Positions 53,788 through 61,913 of a DNA stretch of 64,000 bases are shown piece by piece. Each line of letters opens with the position of its first letter. Position 1 is the stretch's first letter. Below the pieces are notes generated by a model. It did no database searches, had not been told where the DNA came from, and saw only the letters and a program-made list of their open reading frames with translations. The position numbers and the translations under genes were made by a program. Source of the stretch: an uncultured Lachnospiraceae bacterium (GTDB taxonomy: Bacteria > Bacillota > Clostridia > Lachnospirales > Lachnospiraceae); the NCBI GenBank assembly GCA_947089905.1, contig CAMUMG010000003.1, positions 62,001 to 126,000 on the forward strand, read 5' to 3'.

Positions 53788-53832
53788 TTAGGCGGCTGGT
53801 GTCAATAGGGCAGACAGTCGCCTAAATTTTTT
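53788..53832 (+). terminator. Terminator of the 65-residue small gene
   Basis: TTAGGCG (53788-53794) pairs with CGCCTAA (53819-53825), with inner CTG/CAG pairing, followed by ATTTTTT. Confidence 0.75.
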
Positions 53833-54541
53833 ATTTTATGAGCATATGAAGTGTTCCTAAAACTGCAATATGTAGTGGATAGAACAGATAAAATACACGT
53901 TGTATTTTCTTCCCTTCCTCTCCATTATAAAACCATATCAAAAAAACTCCTATCATACCAAATAACTGAATGATACCTACTTCAAATAACAAAATTGCCG
54001 CCGCACAGGCTATCATCATCCACAGACGATTTTTATGAAACAGATACATAATAAAAATTAGTAAAACCCCATATACTGAATAATCTGTTCTTAGAAAAAA
54101 TGAGGTCATTGTTCCACATAATAAAATTAATACACAATATAGATTACAAAGTATAGGTTGTGAGTGAAATCTTCGGACTATGGTATCATAAATGCAAACT
54201 GTAACTAAACCAATTAATAAAGTAAATACTACATTTTGTGCATACCAGAGAGTAAAGTTTTCCTTTAACTGTGCTCGAATCAGAATATAATCAAAAAATG
54301 GTTCCGAGATTATAGCCAAAACCGCCAGTCGAATGATATACTTTTTTAAATTAGAAGAATGAAAAAAACCTTCTATTAATAAAAAAGCAAATAAGGGGAA
54401 TGAAATTCTTCCAATTATCCTTGAAAACATATATGCTTTACTTCCAAAATCTAAAAACAAAACTGCAAAATGATCGATTACCATAGTAATACATGCAATT
54501 AATTTTAGATTAAAACCGTTCAATTTACTATTTATTGTCAT
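53831..54541 (-). CDS. TraX-family membrane protein
   Basis: The 236-residue protein has about seven membrane helices and matches TraX (PF05857), with GFNLKLIACITMVIDHFAVLF, GRISFPLFAFLLIEGFFHSSN and a C-terminal FYLFYPLHIAVLGTLH. F-plasmid TraX acetylates pilin, but chromosomal Firmicute members have no proven role and no conjugation gene is nearby. It lies 17 bp after the GH13 gene on the same strand. Confidence 0.85.
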   Translation of the reverse strand: MTINSKLNGFNLKLIACITMVIDHFAVLFLDFGSKAYMFSRIIGRISFPLFAFLLIEGFFHSSNLKKYIIRLAVLAIISEPFFDYILIRAQLKENFTLWYAQNVVFTLLIGLVTVCIYDTIVRRFHSQPILCNLYCVLILLCGTMTSFFLRTDYSVYGVLLIFIMYLFHKNRLWMMIACAAAILLFEVGIIQLFGMIGVFLIWFYNGEEGKKIQRVFYLFYPLHIAVLGTLHMLIK

Positions 54542-54558
54542 TTTAAATCTCCAATTAA

Positions 54559-56433
54559 TTATATGTTAATAAAAATACTAAAAGAGCGAGGTCCAGCTAA
54601 ATAGGTTCTTTGTTTAGATTTTTCTTGTATCATATCCTGATTTGCAATAGGATCGGAAGATTTTAACAATTTCCACTCATGACTGCCTCCAATGGAGGGA
54701 AGATCAAACCGGTGTGCTTCCCAGTGCATATTAAAAATCAAATAAAAACTATTATCTTCATCTCCATTTTCTTTTTGTGCATATTTTCCAAATAGAAGAA
54801 TTCCCAGAGTTCGATTATAGTTTGAAAAATCAGGATACCATGCTTTTGTACCATGAAAAGAGATATCTGGACATCCAAAAGAATGATAATCCATTCCTCT
54901 TAACCGATTTTGATTATGAAATACTGGATGTTCTTTTCGAATCAAAATTAACTCTTTTACAAACTGGAGAAATCCCTGATTACTTTTTAATGCTTTCCAA
55001 TCTGTCCAGCCAGTTGGATTATCTTGACAATATACGTTATTATTTCCATCTTGACTGTTTCCAAACTCATCTCCTGCTAATATCATAGGAGTTCCTTGAC
55101 TAAACAGTAATGCTGCTACTGCATTTTTTTTCATACGAAGACGTAGTTCATTTATTTTCTTTTTCTTTGTTTTTCCTTCTATTCCACAATTCCAACTATC
55201 ATTCCATTCCATCCCATCTCGATTTTGTTCCCCATTTGCTTCATTATGTTTGATCTCAAAAGTATACATATCCTGCAAATTAAATCCATTGTGATCTGCT
55301 AGATAGTTGATTGTGGCATCTACTCTTCCACAATAACGAAATCTATCTGCAAAGCTGCCTGCCTTTCCCTCGTCTCCTTTTAAAAATTTTCGAACTTCTC
55401 TTAAAAAGACATCATTACATTCCGCCAAATGATCTTGTCCAATAAGTTCTTCTCTCCATCCAGCAGAAAAAAGTTTTGTCTTTCCAAGAATTGGATCACG
55501 AGCTACTAATTCGTCAGAAAGAATAGAAGTATCTATGCGAAAACCATCTATATGATACATAATTACCCAATAACGAAGTATTTCTAACATCTGATCTTGC
55601 GAAATCTTTTTTGTAAAATTTATTTCCATATAAACTTCTATATTTGCTTGATGTAGTGTCTTTACCATCTTACAAAATTCATAAGGTGCTTGTTCTGGGC
55701 ATGAGGCAAAAGACGCCTTTGGAGCAAAATAAAAATTCTTTTCAGCATATCCCCAATAGTTAATCCGATTAGGTCTTTCTCTTTTCTTTTCTTGTAAACA
55801 TACTCTGTTATAAAAACGAATATCCCCTGCATATTTACCCTCTGAACCGTTCTCTTCTTCAAAAAATTCATCGAATTCCATGCAAGGCATTAATAAAACT
55901 GCATTGATCCCCAACTCTTTTAAATAATTTAACTTTTCTATTACTCCTAAATAGGTTCCTTTATGCTTTACCCCTGAATTTTCCTGTTTCGTAAATCCAC
56001 GGATATGCAGCTTATAAATAACTAGATCAGAAAACGTATGTTCTAATGCTACATCCTCTCCCCAATCAAACGGTTCCAAAATAAAACCGCCTTTCGTGCT
56101 TGGCAGAGAACCATCCTCTAATATAGCTCCAAATTCTTCTCTACCGATAATACGTCCAGCACAGGGATCGGTAAATTCTATCCCATTTGCTTCATACTGA
56201 TAACTGTCTGCCTGAAGTACCTGATTATTCACAACTGTAAAAAAAAGAGTTCCTATTCGTTCTGTCATGTGTACAATAAATATTTGTTTATTGTCACGAT
56301 AGAGTTTGAGTATACACTCTTTTGCTTCTGGTACAGAAACAGCAAAATACAATAAATCCCCTCTTTTTCTTACCCCATAAAGAATTCTTGGTATGTTCTC
56401 TTTTTCCCCATTTTCTGTTCTCTTCTGTCTCAC
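54559..56433 (-). CDS. GlgX/isoamylase-like GH13 protein lacking catalytic residues
   Basis: The 624-residue protein keeps the isoamylase/GlgX layout, ending in HNEANGEQNRDGMEWNDSWNCG, SQGTPMILAGDEFGNSQ and NNNVYCQDNPTGWTDW. The nucleophile Asp is present (GFRID, about residue 301). Where GlgX has AEPWD with the acid Glu, this has SAGW (Ala near 324). HDGF has become HNGF (Asn near 382), and the region-I NH motif reads EINFTK. It is probably not a glycosidase and may bind glucan or regulate. The GTG start at 56433 has AGGAGG six bases upstream; the earlier ATGs lack sites. Confidence 0.82.
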   Translation of the reverse strand: MRQKRTENGEKENIPRILYGVRKRGDLLYFAVSVPEAKECILKLYRDNKQIFIVHMTERIGTLFFTVVNNQVLQADSYQYEANGIEFTDPCAGRIIGREEFGAILEDGSLPSTKGGFILEPFDWGEDVALEHTFSDLVIYKLHIRGFTKQENSGVKHKGTYLGVIEKLNYLKELGINAVLLMPCMEFDEFFEEENGSEGKYAGDIRFYNRVCLQEKKRERPNRINYWGYAEKNFYFAPKASFASCPEQAPYEFCKMVKTLHQANIEVYMEINFTKKISQDQMLEILRYWVIMYHIDGFRIDTSILSDELVARDPILGKTKLFSAGWREELIGQDHLAECNDVFLREVRKFLKGDEGKAGSFADRFRYCGRVDATINYLADHNGFNLQDMYTFEIKHNEANGEQNRDGMEWNDSWNCGIEGKTKKKKINELRLRMKKNAVAALLFSQGTPMILAGDEFGNSQDGNNNVYCQDNPTGWTDWKALKSNQGFLQFVKELILIRKEHPVFHNQNRLRGMDYHSFGCPDISFHGTKAWYPDFSNYNRTLGILLFGKYAQKENGDEDNSFYLIFNMHWEAHRFDLPSIGGSHEWKLLKSSDPIANQDMIQEKSKQRTYLAGPRSFSIFINI

Positions 56434-56516
56434 AAAAATCCTCCTGTCTGAACTAGTCATTTCCATTATTCTATCACATTCTTACTTTTCCTACAAGAGT
56501 ATACACTCATACAATT

Positions 56517-57455
56517 TTAAGAAAATAATTGCTGTGCTATTAAAATAACCAACGGAAGGCTAATAATACTAAATATAGTAGTAATTGCAAATATATGTGA
56601 AGCATTATTAACATCTCTTTTAAATCGATTGGCAAATAACATTGCATTCGAAGCAGTTGGACAAGCTGAGGCGATTAAAATGGTAAGGCGTAGAGTTTCA
56701 TCCATTGGAAGAAAATAAAAAACAAGTAAAACTGCTGCGGGTACAACAATACTTTTTAAAAATACAATATAGTAGATTCTTGGTATTTTTAATGCCGATA
56801 ATAAATGACTTCGTGCTATATATACTCCTGAAACAACCATTGCTAATGGTGTATTCATAGAAGAAAGAAAGCGAATTGCCTGTCCTAATGGATGGGGAAT
56901 TGCAATTCTTCCAAAATATAATAGTAACCCCAGAAAAATACTCAACATAGTCGGTGTCAAAAATGGTTTTAATCTCAATTTCCAGCTTATCTTTTTCTCA
57001 TCTTTTGGTTTCATTAAAAATAGTCCATATGTCCAGACTACAAAATTAAATACTGTTAAATAAGCATTACAATAAAAGACTCCTATTTGACCAAAAAGAG
57101 CATCTAATAAAGGAATTGCCATAAAACCACAATTTGTAAAAATAACACAAAACTGTTCTGTCGGTAGTGTCTTTTGTGTAGATTTTATTTTTACTAAAAA
57201 AGAAACTAAAATAGATATTAACATACTAAGTACAGAAATGAAAAATCCAAATAAAAGTGTTTTTGCTTTATAGGGATCATATTCCATCTGATAGGTGTCC
57301 AAAATTAGACATGGCATAATGACATACAAAATCAGATTCGTCATTTGTGTATTTCCTACTTCATCTATTATTTTTTTTTGATAAAGAAAGAATCCAGTTC
57401 CTATTAGTAAAAACATAATAAAAATTTGATTGATTAAAATTTGACTATATTCCAT
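56517..57455 (-). CDS. AEC family (auxin efflux carrier-like) transporter
   Basis: The 312-residue membrane protein has about ten helices. The first contains FIMFLLIGTGFFLYQKKIID, and the conserved LYVIMPCLIL and ASACPTASNAMLFANRF segments are family traits. Bacterial members carry malate or other organic acids. The ATG at 57455 has AGGAAGGCAGGA just before it; the frame opens 15 codons upstream without a site. Confidence 0.87.
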   Translation of the reverse strand: MEYSQILINQIFIMFLLIGTGFFLYQKKIIDEVGNTQMTNLILYVIMPCLILDTYQMEYDPYKAKTLLFGFFISVLSMLISILVSFLVKIKSTQKTLPTEQFCVIFTNCGFMAIPLLDALFGQIGVFYCNAYLTVFNFVVWTYGLFLMKPKDEKKISWKLRLKPFLTPTMLSIFLGLLLYFGRIAIPHPLGQAIRFLSSMNTPLAMVVSGVYIARSHLLSALKIPRIYYIVFLKSIVVPAAVLLVFYFLPMDETLRLTILIASACPTASNAMLFANRFKRDVNNASHIFAITTIFSIISLPLVILIAQQLFS

Positions 57456-57488
57456 ATATCCTGCCTTCCTTTCAAAAAATAAAACTAT

Positions 57489-57517
57489 TTGCAACAACAA
57501 ATAGAAGCTGTTATAAT
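57489..57517 (+). promoter_or_regulatory. Promoter of the HAD-flavin reductase unit
   Basis: TTGCAA (57489-57494) and TATAAT (57512-57517) are 17 bases apart. The start codon of the HAD gene is 62 bp downstream. Confidence 0.6.
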
Positions 57518-57578
57518 ATTTCCAGCCTTTTTATTTGGTATCCATTAAGAAAAATATAAAAATAGAAATGAGGTAGTT

Positions 57579-58373
57579 ATGATTCGACTGATTGCATCTG
57601 ACCTTGACGGAACTCTTTTACAAAATAAAAGTCAGATACTTACCAAACGAGCACTTATTTTAATTCAAAAACTTCAAGAACAGGGAATTATTTTTGCAGC
57701 AGCCAGTGGCAGACAATATCCTAATTTGTATCGTCTATTTGAACCTGCCAGCAAAGAAATGGCATTTCTGTGTGAAAATGGTGCTTTAGTTATGTATCAT
57801 GAAAAAGTAATTGCAAAACATATGCTGGATCGTAGTGTTGCACTTGCTCTCATGAAAGATATCTATGAGCACGAAGGCTGTGAAGTATTACTTTCTGGTC
57901 AAAATACTTCTTACCTAAAACCAAAAGATCCCGCATATACTTATCGTATGGAGAAGATTGTACGCAATAATATCCAAATTGTCCAGTCTTTTGAGCAAGT
58001 AACAGAACCATTTTTAAAAGTTTCTGTCTATGAAAAAAGTGGAATTATGGATCATACAGGGCCATATTTTATTAATAAGTGGAAAGATCAATTAAAATGT
58101 ACATTTTCTGGAGATGGATGGTTAGATTTTGTCTGTCCTGATGTCAATAAGGGAACAGCACTTACGGAATTACTTACCGAATTAAAGATTACTCCAGATC
58201 AGGTTATGGCATTTGGTGATCATTATAATGATCTCGAAATGCTTTCTGTAGCAGGTTATGGTTACTGTATGGAAAATGCTCCTAAAGAAATTAGAGAGCA
58301 GTATTTTTATCATACTTCGTCCGTAGAAGATACTTTAGAAAAACTTCTTCATCAGTTTCTTTTAAAAAATTAA
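57579..58373 (+). CDS. Cof-type HAD-superfamily phosphatase
   Basis: The 264-residue cytosolic hydrolase has the HAD motifs: IASDLDGTLLQ (nucleophile Asp), AASGRQY, a Lys in the NKGTAL region, and FGDHYNDLEML (metal-binding acidic residues). The class IIB cap places it with Cof/YidA sugar-phosphate phosphatases. The substrate is unknown. It is followed 19 bp later by the flavin reductase gene and probably shares its transcript. Confidence 0.92.
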   Translation: MIRLIASDLDGTLLQNKSQILTKRALILIQKLQEQGIIFAAASGRQYPNLYRLFEPASKEMAFLCENGALVMYHEKVIAKHMLDRSVALALMKDIYEHEGCEVLLSGQNTSYLKPKDPAYTYRMEKIVRNNIQIVQSFEQVTEPFLKVSVYEKSGIMDHTGPYFINKWKDQLKCTFSGDGWLDFVCPDVNKGTALTELLTELKITPDQVMAFGDHYNDLEMLSVAGYGYCMENAPKEIREQYFYHTSSVEDTLEKLLHQFLLKN

Positions 58374-58392
58374 TTTAAAAATGGAGGTCTTT

Positions 58393-58902
58393 ATGAACAA
58401 TTTTACAACAATTACTGCCGAACAATGGAACTCAAATGTCTTTCAGGCAATCGGAAAAGAATGGATGCTAATTACCGCAAAAAATCAATCTCGTGTTAAT
58501 ACTATGACAGCTTCATGGGGAGGCGTTGGAATTTTGTGGGGTAAACCGGTTGCCTTTGTATTTATTCGCCAAAGCCGTTATACAAAAGAATTTATTGATG
58601 CTTCTGCTGCTTTTTCTTTAAGCTTTTTTTCAGAAAACTATAAAAAGGAACTAGGGTATTTGGGAAAAGTTTCAGGACGTAAAGAAGACAAGATTAAAAA
58701 TACAGGTTTGACTGTTGCACAAGCCGATGAAATTCCTTATTTTGATGAAGCAAATGTAGTTTTACTATGTCGTAAAATGGCTTGTGTTCCTATTGAAAAA
58801 GAACATTTCTTAGATCCTGATATTGATACTTCTTGGTATAAAGATCAGGACTATCATACTATGTATGTTGCTGAAATCACTCAAATTTTAACTAGAAAAT
58901 GA
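58393..58902 (+). CDS. Flavin reductase-like FMN-binding protein
   Basis: The 169-residue protein matches the flavin reductase/DIM6 fold. The FMN-binding features include WMLITAKNQSRVNTMTASWGGVG and SRYTKEFIDASAAFSLSFF. Such proteins bind FMN and reduce flavins or serve as electron carriers. The ATG at 58393 has GGAGG five bases upstream. It ends in a convergent hairpin shared with the aldo/keto reductase gene. Confidence 0.88.
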   Translation: MNNFTTITAEQWNSNVFQAIGKEWMLITAKNQSRVNTMTASWGGVGILWGKPVAFVFIRQSRYTKEFIDASAAFSLSFFSENYKKELGYLGKVSGRKEDKIKNTGLTVAQADEIPYFDEANVVLLCRKMACVPIEKEHFLDPDIDTSWYKDQDYHTMYVAEITQILTRK

Positions 58903-58904
58903 TC

Positions 58905-58959
58905 GAAGTTTGGGCTGTTGTACTAAAGATCAAATACTTAGTACAACAGCCCAAACTTC
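58905..58959. terminator. Bidirectional terminator, 22-bp perfect stem
   Basis: GAAGTTTGGGCTGTTGTACTAA (58905-58926) is exactly complementary to 58938-58959. It lies between two convergent genes and shares GGGCTGTTG with other terminators in the window. Confidence 0.85.
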
Positions 58960-58963
58960 TTAA

Positions 58964-60094
58964 TTAAAGCCGTAGCCCTTCCATCTCTTTTGCCATTCTT
59001 GCTAGATCGTCGCGAATGGAAATTTTTTGTGGACACAAAGTTTCACATTTTCCGCACTTTTTACACTGATCTGCACGCACTTTTTCGTTCATTTCTTGAA
59101 AATAACGCCAGTTTACATTCCTTTTATTATGATACATCGCATACTCATTCCAAATAGAAAAGTTTCTAGGAATCTCTATGCCAAATGGACATGGCATACA
59201 GTAACGGCAGCCTGTACAGCCATTTTTTACTCTTGCTTTTACTTCTTTTACTACATTGGCAACTACTTGTTGTTCTTTTTCAGAAAGTGGTTCAAATGAA
59301 TCAAAAGTAGCTAAGTTATCCTCTAATTGATCCATCGCAGACATTCCACTTAAAATCACTTTTACATTTGGAAATGTACCAACATAACGAAGTGCCCAAG
59401 ATGCCAAAGATGCTCCTTGACGTTGCTCTTGAAATATCTGTACAATATCATCTGCAAAGGTAGTTAAAGAACCGCCTTTAATTGGTTCCATTACTATGAT
59501 AGGAACTTTTCTTTCCTCTGCCAAACGATATCCCTTTAAACCAGCCTGAATTTCTGTATCCATATAATTAAATTGAATTTGGCAAAAATCCCAGTCTTTT
59601 TCATTTAACATAGTTTCAAATGTTTCATAGGAATCGTGAAAAGAAAATCCAAGATAGCGAATTTTACCTTCCTTTTTTAAACGCTCTAAAATCTCTACTG
59701 CACCAAGACTTTTCATTGTTTCCCAATGATTTTTATTCATTGCGTGCATTAAATAAAAGTCAATATAATCTGTCTGTAAACGTTCTAATTGCTCATTAAA
59801 ATATTTTTCTACATCTGAAGTTTCTTTGACTAACCAAACAGGAAGTTTTGTAGCTAAATACAACTTACTTCTGTCATATTTCTTTAAAACTCTTCCTACA
59901 AATGGTTCACTCTTTCCATTATGATATGGATAGGCAGTATCAATATAAGTTACACCTGCTGTAATTGCCCGATCCAACATCTGCTCTGCCTTTTCTTCAT
60001 TAATCTCTCCATTTGATAGGGTAGGAAACCTCATACATCCAAATCCAAGCATAGAAGGAGAAATCCCCAACTTTTCCATTTTACGATATTCCAT
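58964..60094 (-). CDS. Aldo/keto reductase with C-terminal 4Fe-4S ferredoxin domain
   Basis: The 376-residue protein has an aldo/keto reductase barrel with the N-terminal MLGFGCMRFPTL, an Asp-Tyr pair in YIDTAYPYH and a Lys near TKLPV. A C-terminal domain holds two cysteine groups: CTGCRYCMPCPFGIEIP and CKKCGKCETLCPQKISI. This ferredoxin-fused type is common in anaerobes and is likely to couple carbonyl reduction to iron-sulfur electron transfer. It is divergent from mntP. Confidence 0.92.
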   Translation of the reverse strand: MEYRKMEKLGISPSMLGFGCMRFPTLSNGEINEEKAEQMLDRAITAGVTYIDTAYPYHNGKSEPFVGRVLKKYDRSKLYLATKLPVWLVKETSDVEKYFNEQLERLQTDYIDFYLMHAMNKNHWETMKSLGAVEILERLKKEGKIRYLGFSFHDSYETFETMLNEKDWDFCQIQFNYMDTEIQAGLKGYRLAEERKVPIIVMEPIKGGSLTTFADDIVQIFQEQRQGASLASWALRYVGTFPNVKVILSGMSAMDQLEDNLATFDSFEPLSEKEQQVVANVVKEVKARVKNGCTGCRYCMPCPFGIEIPRNFSIWNEYAMYHNKRNVNWRYFQEMNEKVRADQCKKCGKCETLCPQKISIRDDLARMAKEMEGLRL

Positions 60095-60198
60095 ATACTC
60101 ATCCTTTCCTTAATTTTTTTACTTCTGCTCAGGTAAATGTGATATTTAGTATAGCATAAAACAGTATAGCAAACAATGTATAATCTTATAGAAATCCC

Positions 60199-60227
60199 TT
60201 GCAATTCTTTTTATTTAATGATAAAAT
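60199..60227 (+). promoter_or_regulatory. mntP promoter with overlapping palindrome
   Basis: TTGCAA (60199-60204) and TAAAAT (60222-60227) are 17 bases apart. TGATAAAATATTATCA (60219-60234), with 6-base arms, overlaps the -10 box and could be a metalloregulator site. Confidence 0.6.
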
Positions 60228-60252
60228 ATTATCAATTTCAATGAACACAACT

Positions 60253-60299
60253 CATGTATGACAAGAGAATTTTTTCTCTTATTATACATGGTTTTTTTT
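60253..60299 (+). terminator. Intrinsic terminator in the mntP leader
   Basis: CATGTAT...AGAGAA pairs with TTCTCT...ATACATG (ending at 60290), followed by eight Ts. It stands between the promoter and the mntP start codon, so it may attenuate mntP. No yybP-ykoY aptamer is recognised before it. Confidence 0.75.
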
Positions 60300-60340
60300 C
60301 GCTACAGCTACATATTATTTTTTCAGAAAAGGAGATATCT

Positions 60341-60907
60341 ATGGATTTTCTTACCCTCGTTTTCTTAGCAGTTGGACTTGCTATGGATGCTTTTGCTGTT
60401 TCTATTACAAATGGCTTATGTTATCCTCATCTAAAAACGAAACATGCACTTTTTGATGGTCTTACATTTGGCTTTTTTCAAATGATTATGCCAATTATTG
60501 GATACTTCATTGGCAGCACGTTTAGTTTTGCAATTCGTGCTGTTGATCATTGGATTGCTTTAATTTTACTTTGCTTTATTGGAGGAAATATGGTTCGAGA
60601 AGCAGTTACCCAATTACGCCATCCAGAATGTCCAAGTAATAGAAGTGCCTTTAATGCAAAATTACTTTTCGTTCAGGGAATAGCCACCAGTATTGATGCC
60701 CTAGCCATCGGTGTCAGCTTTGCAGTAATGGATGTTTCTATCATCACTGCAGCTGCTCTAATTGGTATAATTACTTTTGGATTTAGTTTTGGTGGTATCT
60801 TTATTGGGAAAAAATTTGGTGGATTATTAAAGGAAAAAGCGGAAATAATAGGAGGGTTTATTCTTATTTTTATTGGAATCAAGATTTTTATTGAACATAT
60901 GTTTTAA
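60341..60907 (+). CDS. mntP: Manganese efflux pump MntP
   Basis: The 188-residue membrane protein has six helices and conserved acidic residues of MntP: GLAMDAFAVSITNG, GFFQMIMPIIGY and ATSIDALAIGVSF. MntP exports Mn2+. The ATG at 60341 has AAGGAGA seven bases upstream. The frame opens 29 codons earlier, but that region carries the leader hairpin. Control is probably by metal through the promoter palindrome or the leader terminator. Confidence 0.92.
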   Translation: MDFLTLVFLAVGLAMDAFAVSITNGLCYPHLKTKHALFDGLTFGFFQMIMPIIGYFIGSTFSFAIRAVDHWIALILLCFIGGNMVREAVTQLRHPECPSNRSAFNAKLLFVQGIATSIDALAIGVSFAVMDVSIITAAALIGIITFGFSFGGIFIGKKFGGLLKEKAEIIGGFILIFIGIKIFIEHMF

Positions 60908-60908
60908 G

Positions 60909-61529
60909 TCAATAATTTCTTTGTAATTCTGGATATCCTTCTAAATGTGCAGCATCGTTAAAGCGTTCCAGTGTATATCGATGATTCTTTTTATTATAAG
61001 AAAGTTGTGTTATGCTGCTGTTTTCTAAAGTCACTCCAAGCAGCAGCTTTTTTGCCTGTGTCATTCCTAAAATTCCTGCAAGCAGGCAGCGAATGGTTCC
61101 ACCATGCGTTACTATAACTGCACCCTCAATTTCCTGAGAAACAATTTCATCTAGGATAGGCATAGCTCTCAAAAAAACATCTCTTCCACATTCTCCCCCT
61201 GGAAAAGCTAGATCCTCTAAAAGCTCCTTCCTTTTGGATAAAAAATCTTTAAATCGAATATTATTTTCTTCATCTGTATTTCCTGTTAAAAGACCAAAAT
61301 CCATCTCCTGAAGTTCTGAATAGATCTGATGTTTTAGATGTTTTGTGTTAATAATCTCTGCGGTTTGTACTGCACGCAATAGATCACTGGAATAAATTTT
61401 TTCAAAAGAATAATTTTGAAGCCGTTGTGCTAAAAGCTCTGCTTGACGAATTCCCTTTGAAGATAATTCCACATTTACATTACATAGTGGACTGTTTTGT
61501 CTTGCATGACGAATTAAATATAAATTCAT
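60909..61529 (-). CDS. Histidine phosphatase family protein (phosphoglycerate mutase-like)
   Basis: The 206-residue cytosolic protein shows the RHG-type motif LIRHARQN with the catalytic His, SSDLLRAVQTAEII, and the second His in VTHGGTIRCLL. The Gly of RHG is Ala here. Family members dephosphorylate diverse substrates, such as alpha-ribazole phosphate or phosphosugars. No substrate can be read from context. The ATG at 61529 has GGAGG six bases upstream. It lies 11 bp after the zinc-ribbon gene. Confidence 0.87.
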   Translation of the reverse strand: MNLYLIRHARQNSPLCNVNVELSSKGIRQAELLAQRLQNYSFEKIYSSDLLRAVQTAEIINTKHLKHQIYSELQEMDFGLLTGNTDEENNIRFKDFLSKRKELLEDLAFPGGECGRDVFLRAMPILDEIVSQEIEGAVIVTHGGTIRCLLAGILGMTQAKKLLLGVTLENSSITQLSYNKKNHRYTLERFNDAAHLEGYPELQRNY

Positions 61530-61540
61530 TTTTTCCTCCA

Positions 61541-61876
61541 TTAATAGATATGTGTGCGAGTTGCTATTTTTTTATCTCTACATAGTGTCTTTTTTTTACA
61601 TTTAGGGCAATAGATCCGATACCCTTTACTTGCCCTATAAGGTAAACACAAGAATAATAAACTCTTTTTAGGTGCTTCAAATCGTAGATAGCACTCTTTA
61701 CAAATCCAAATATGGGTAGAAGAAACATAGGATAAAAGACTTGTGATTCCCACTGCTACTCCTGCAATTCCAAAGAAGAAAAATTTTTTTTCGGAGGTAA
61801 ACCCAAGACAGATCAGTAAAGCACCTGTGGATAAAAAGATCACTCCTATTCCTAGTAAAATCCATAAACGCTTCAT
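61541..61876 (-). CDS. Small membrane protein with zinc ribbon
   Basis: The 111-residue protein has two N-terminal membrane helices (about 4-25 and 32-52) and a C-terminal zinc-ribbon-like CKEC...CPKC pair followed by a basic tail (KKKTLCRDKK). No family name is certain. The pattern suggests a membrane-anchored metal-binding module. It lies between carB and the phosphatase gene on the same strand with short gaps. Confidence 0.72.
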   Translation of the reverse strand: MKRLWILLGIGVIFLSTGALLICLGFTSEKKFFFFGIAGVAVGITSLLSYVSSTHIWICKECYLRFEAPKKSLLFLCLPYRASKGYRIYCPKCKKKTLCRDKKIATRTHIY

Positions 61877-61913
61877 TTATGCCTCCTTAACTTTTGTATC
61901 CTATCTTAATTTT

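Noticed and set aside
53831..54541. TraX as evidence of a conjugative element
   Set aside because: No relaxase, type IV secretion or integrase gene is nearby; chromosomal TraX-like proteins are common.
58964..60094. Ferredoxin-like tail as a separate gene
   Set aside because: It is in frame with the aldo/keto reductase without a stop or ribosome binding site; the fusion is a known family form.
60180..60340. yybP-ykoY manganese riboswitch before mntP
   Set aside because: Only about 20 bases lie between the predicted transcription start and the terminator hairpin, too short for the aptamer, and its conserved loops are not seen.
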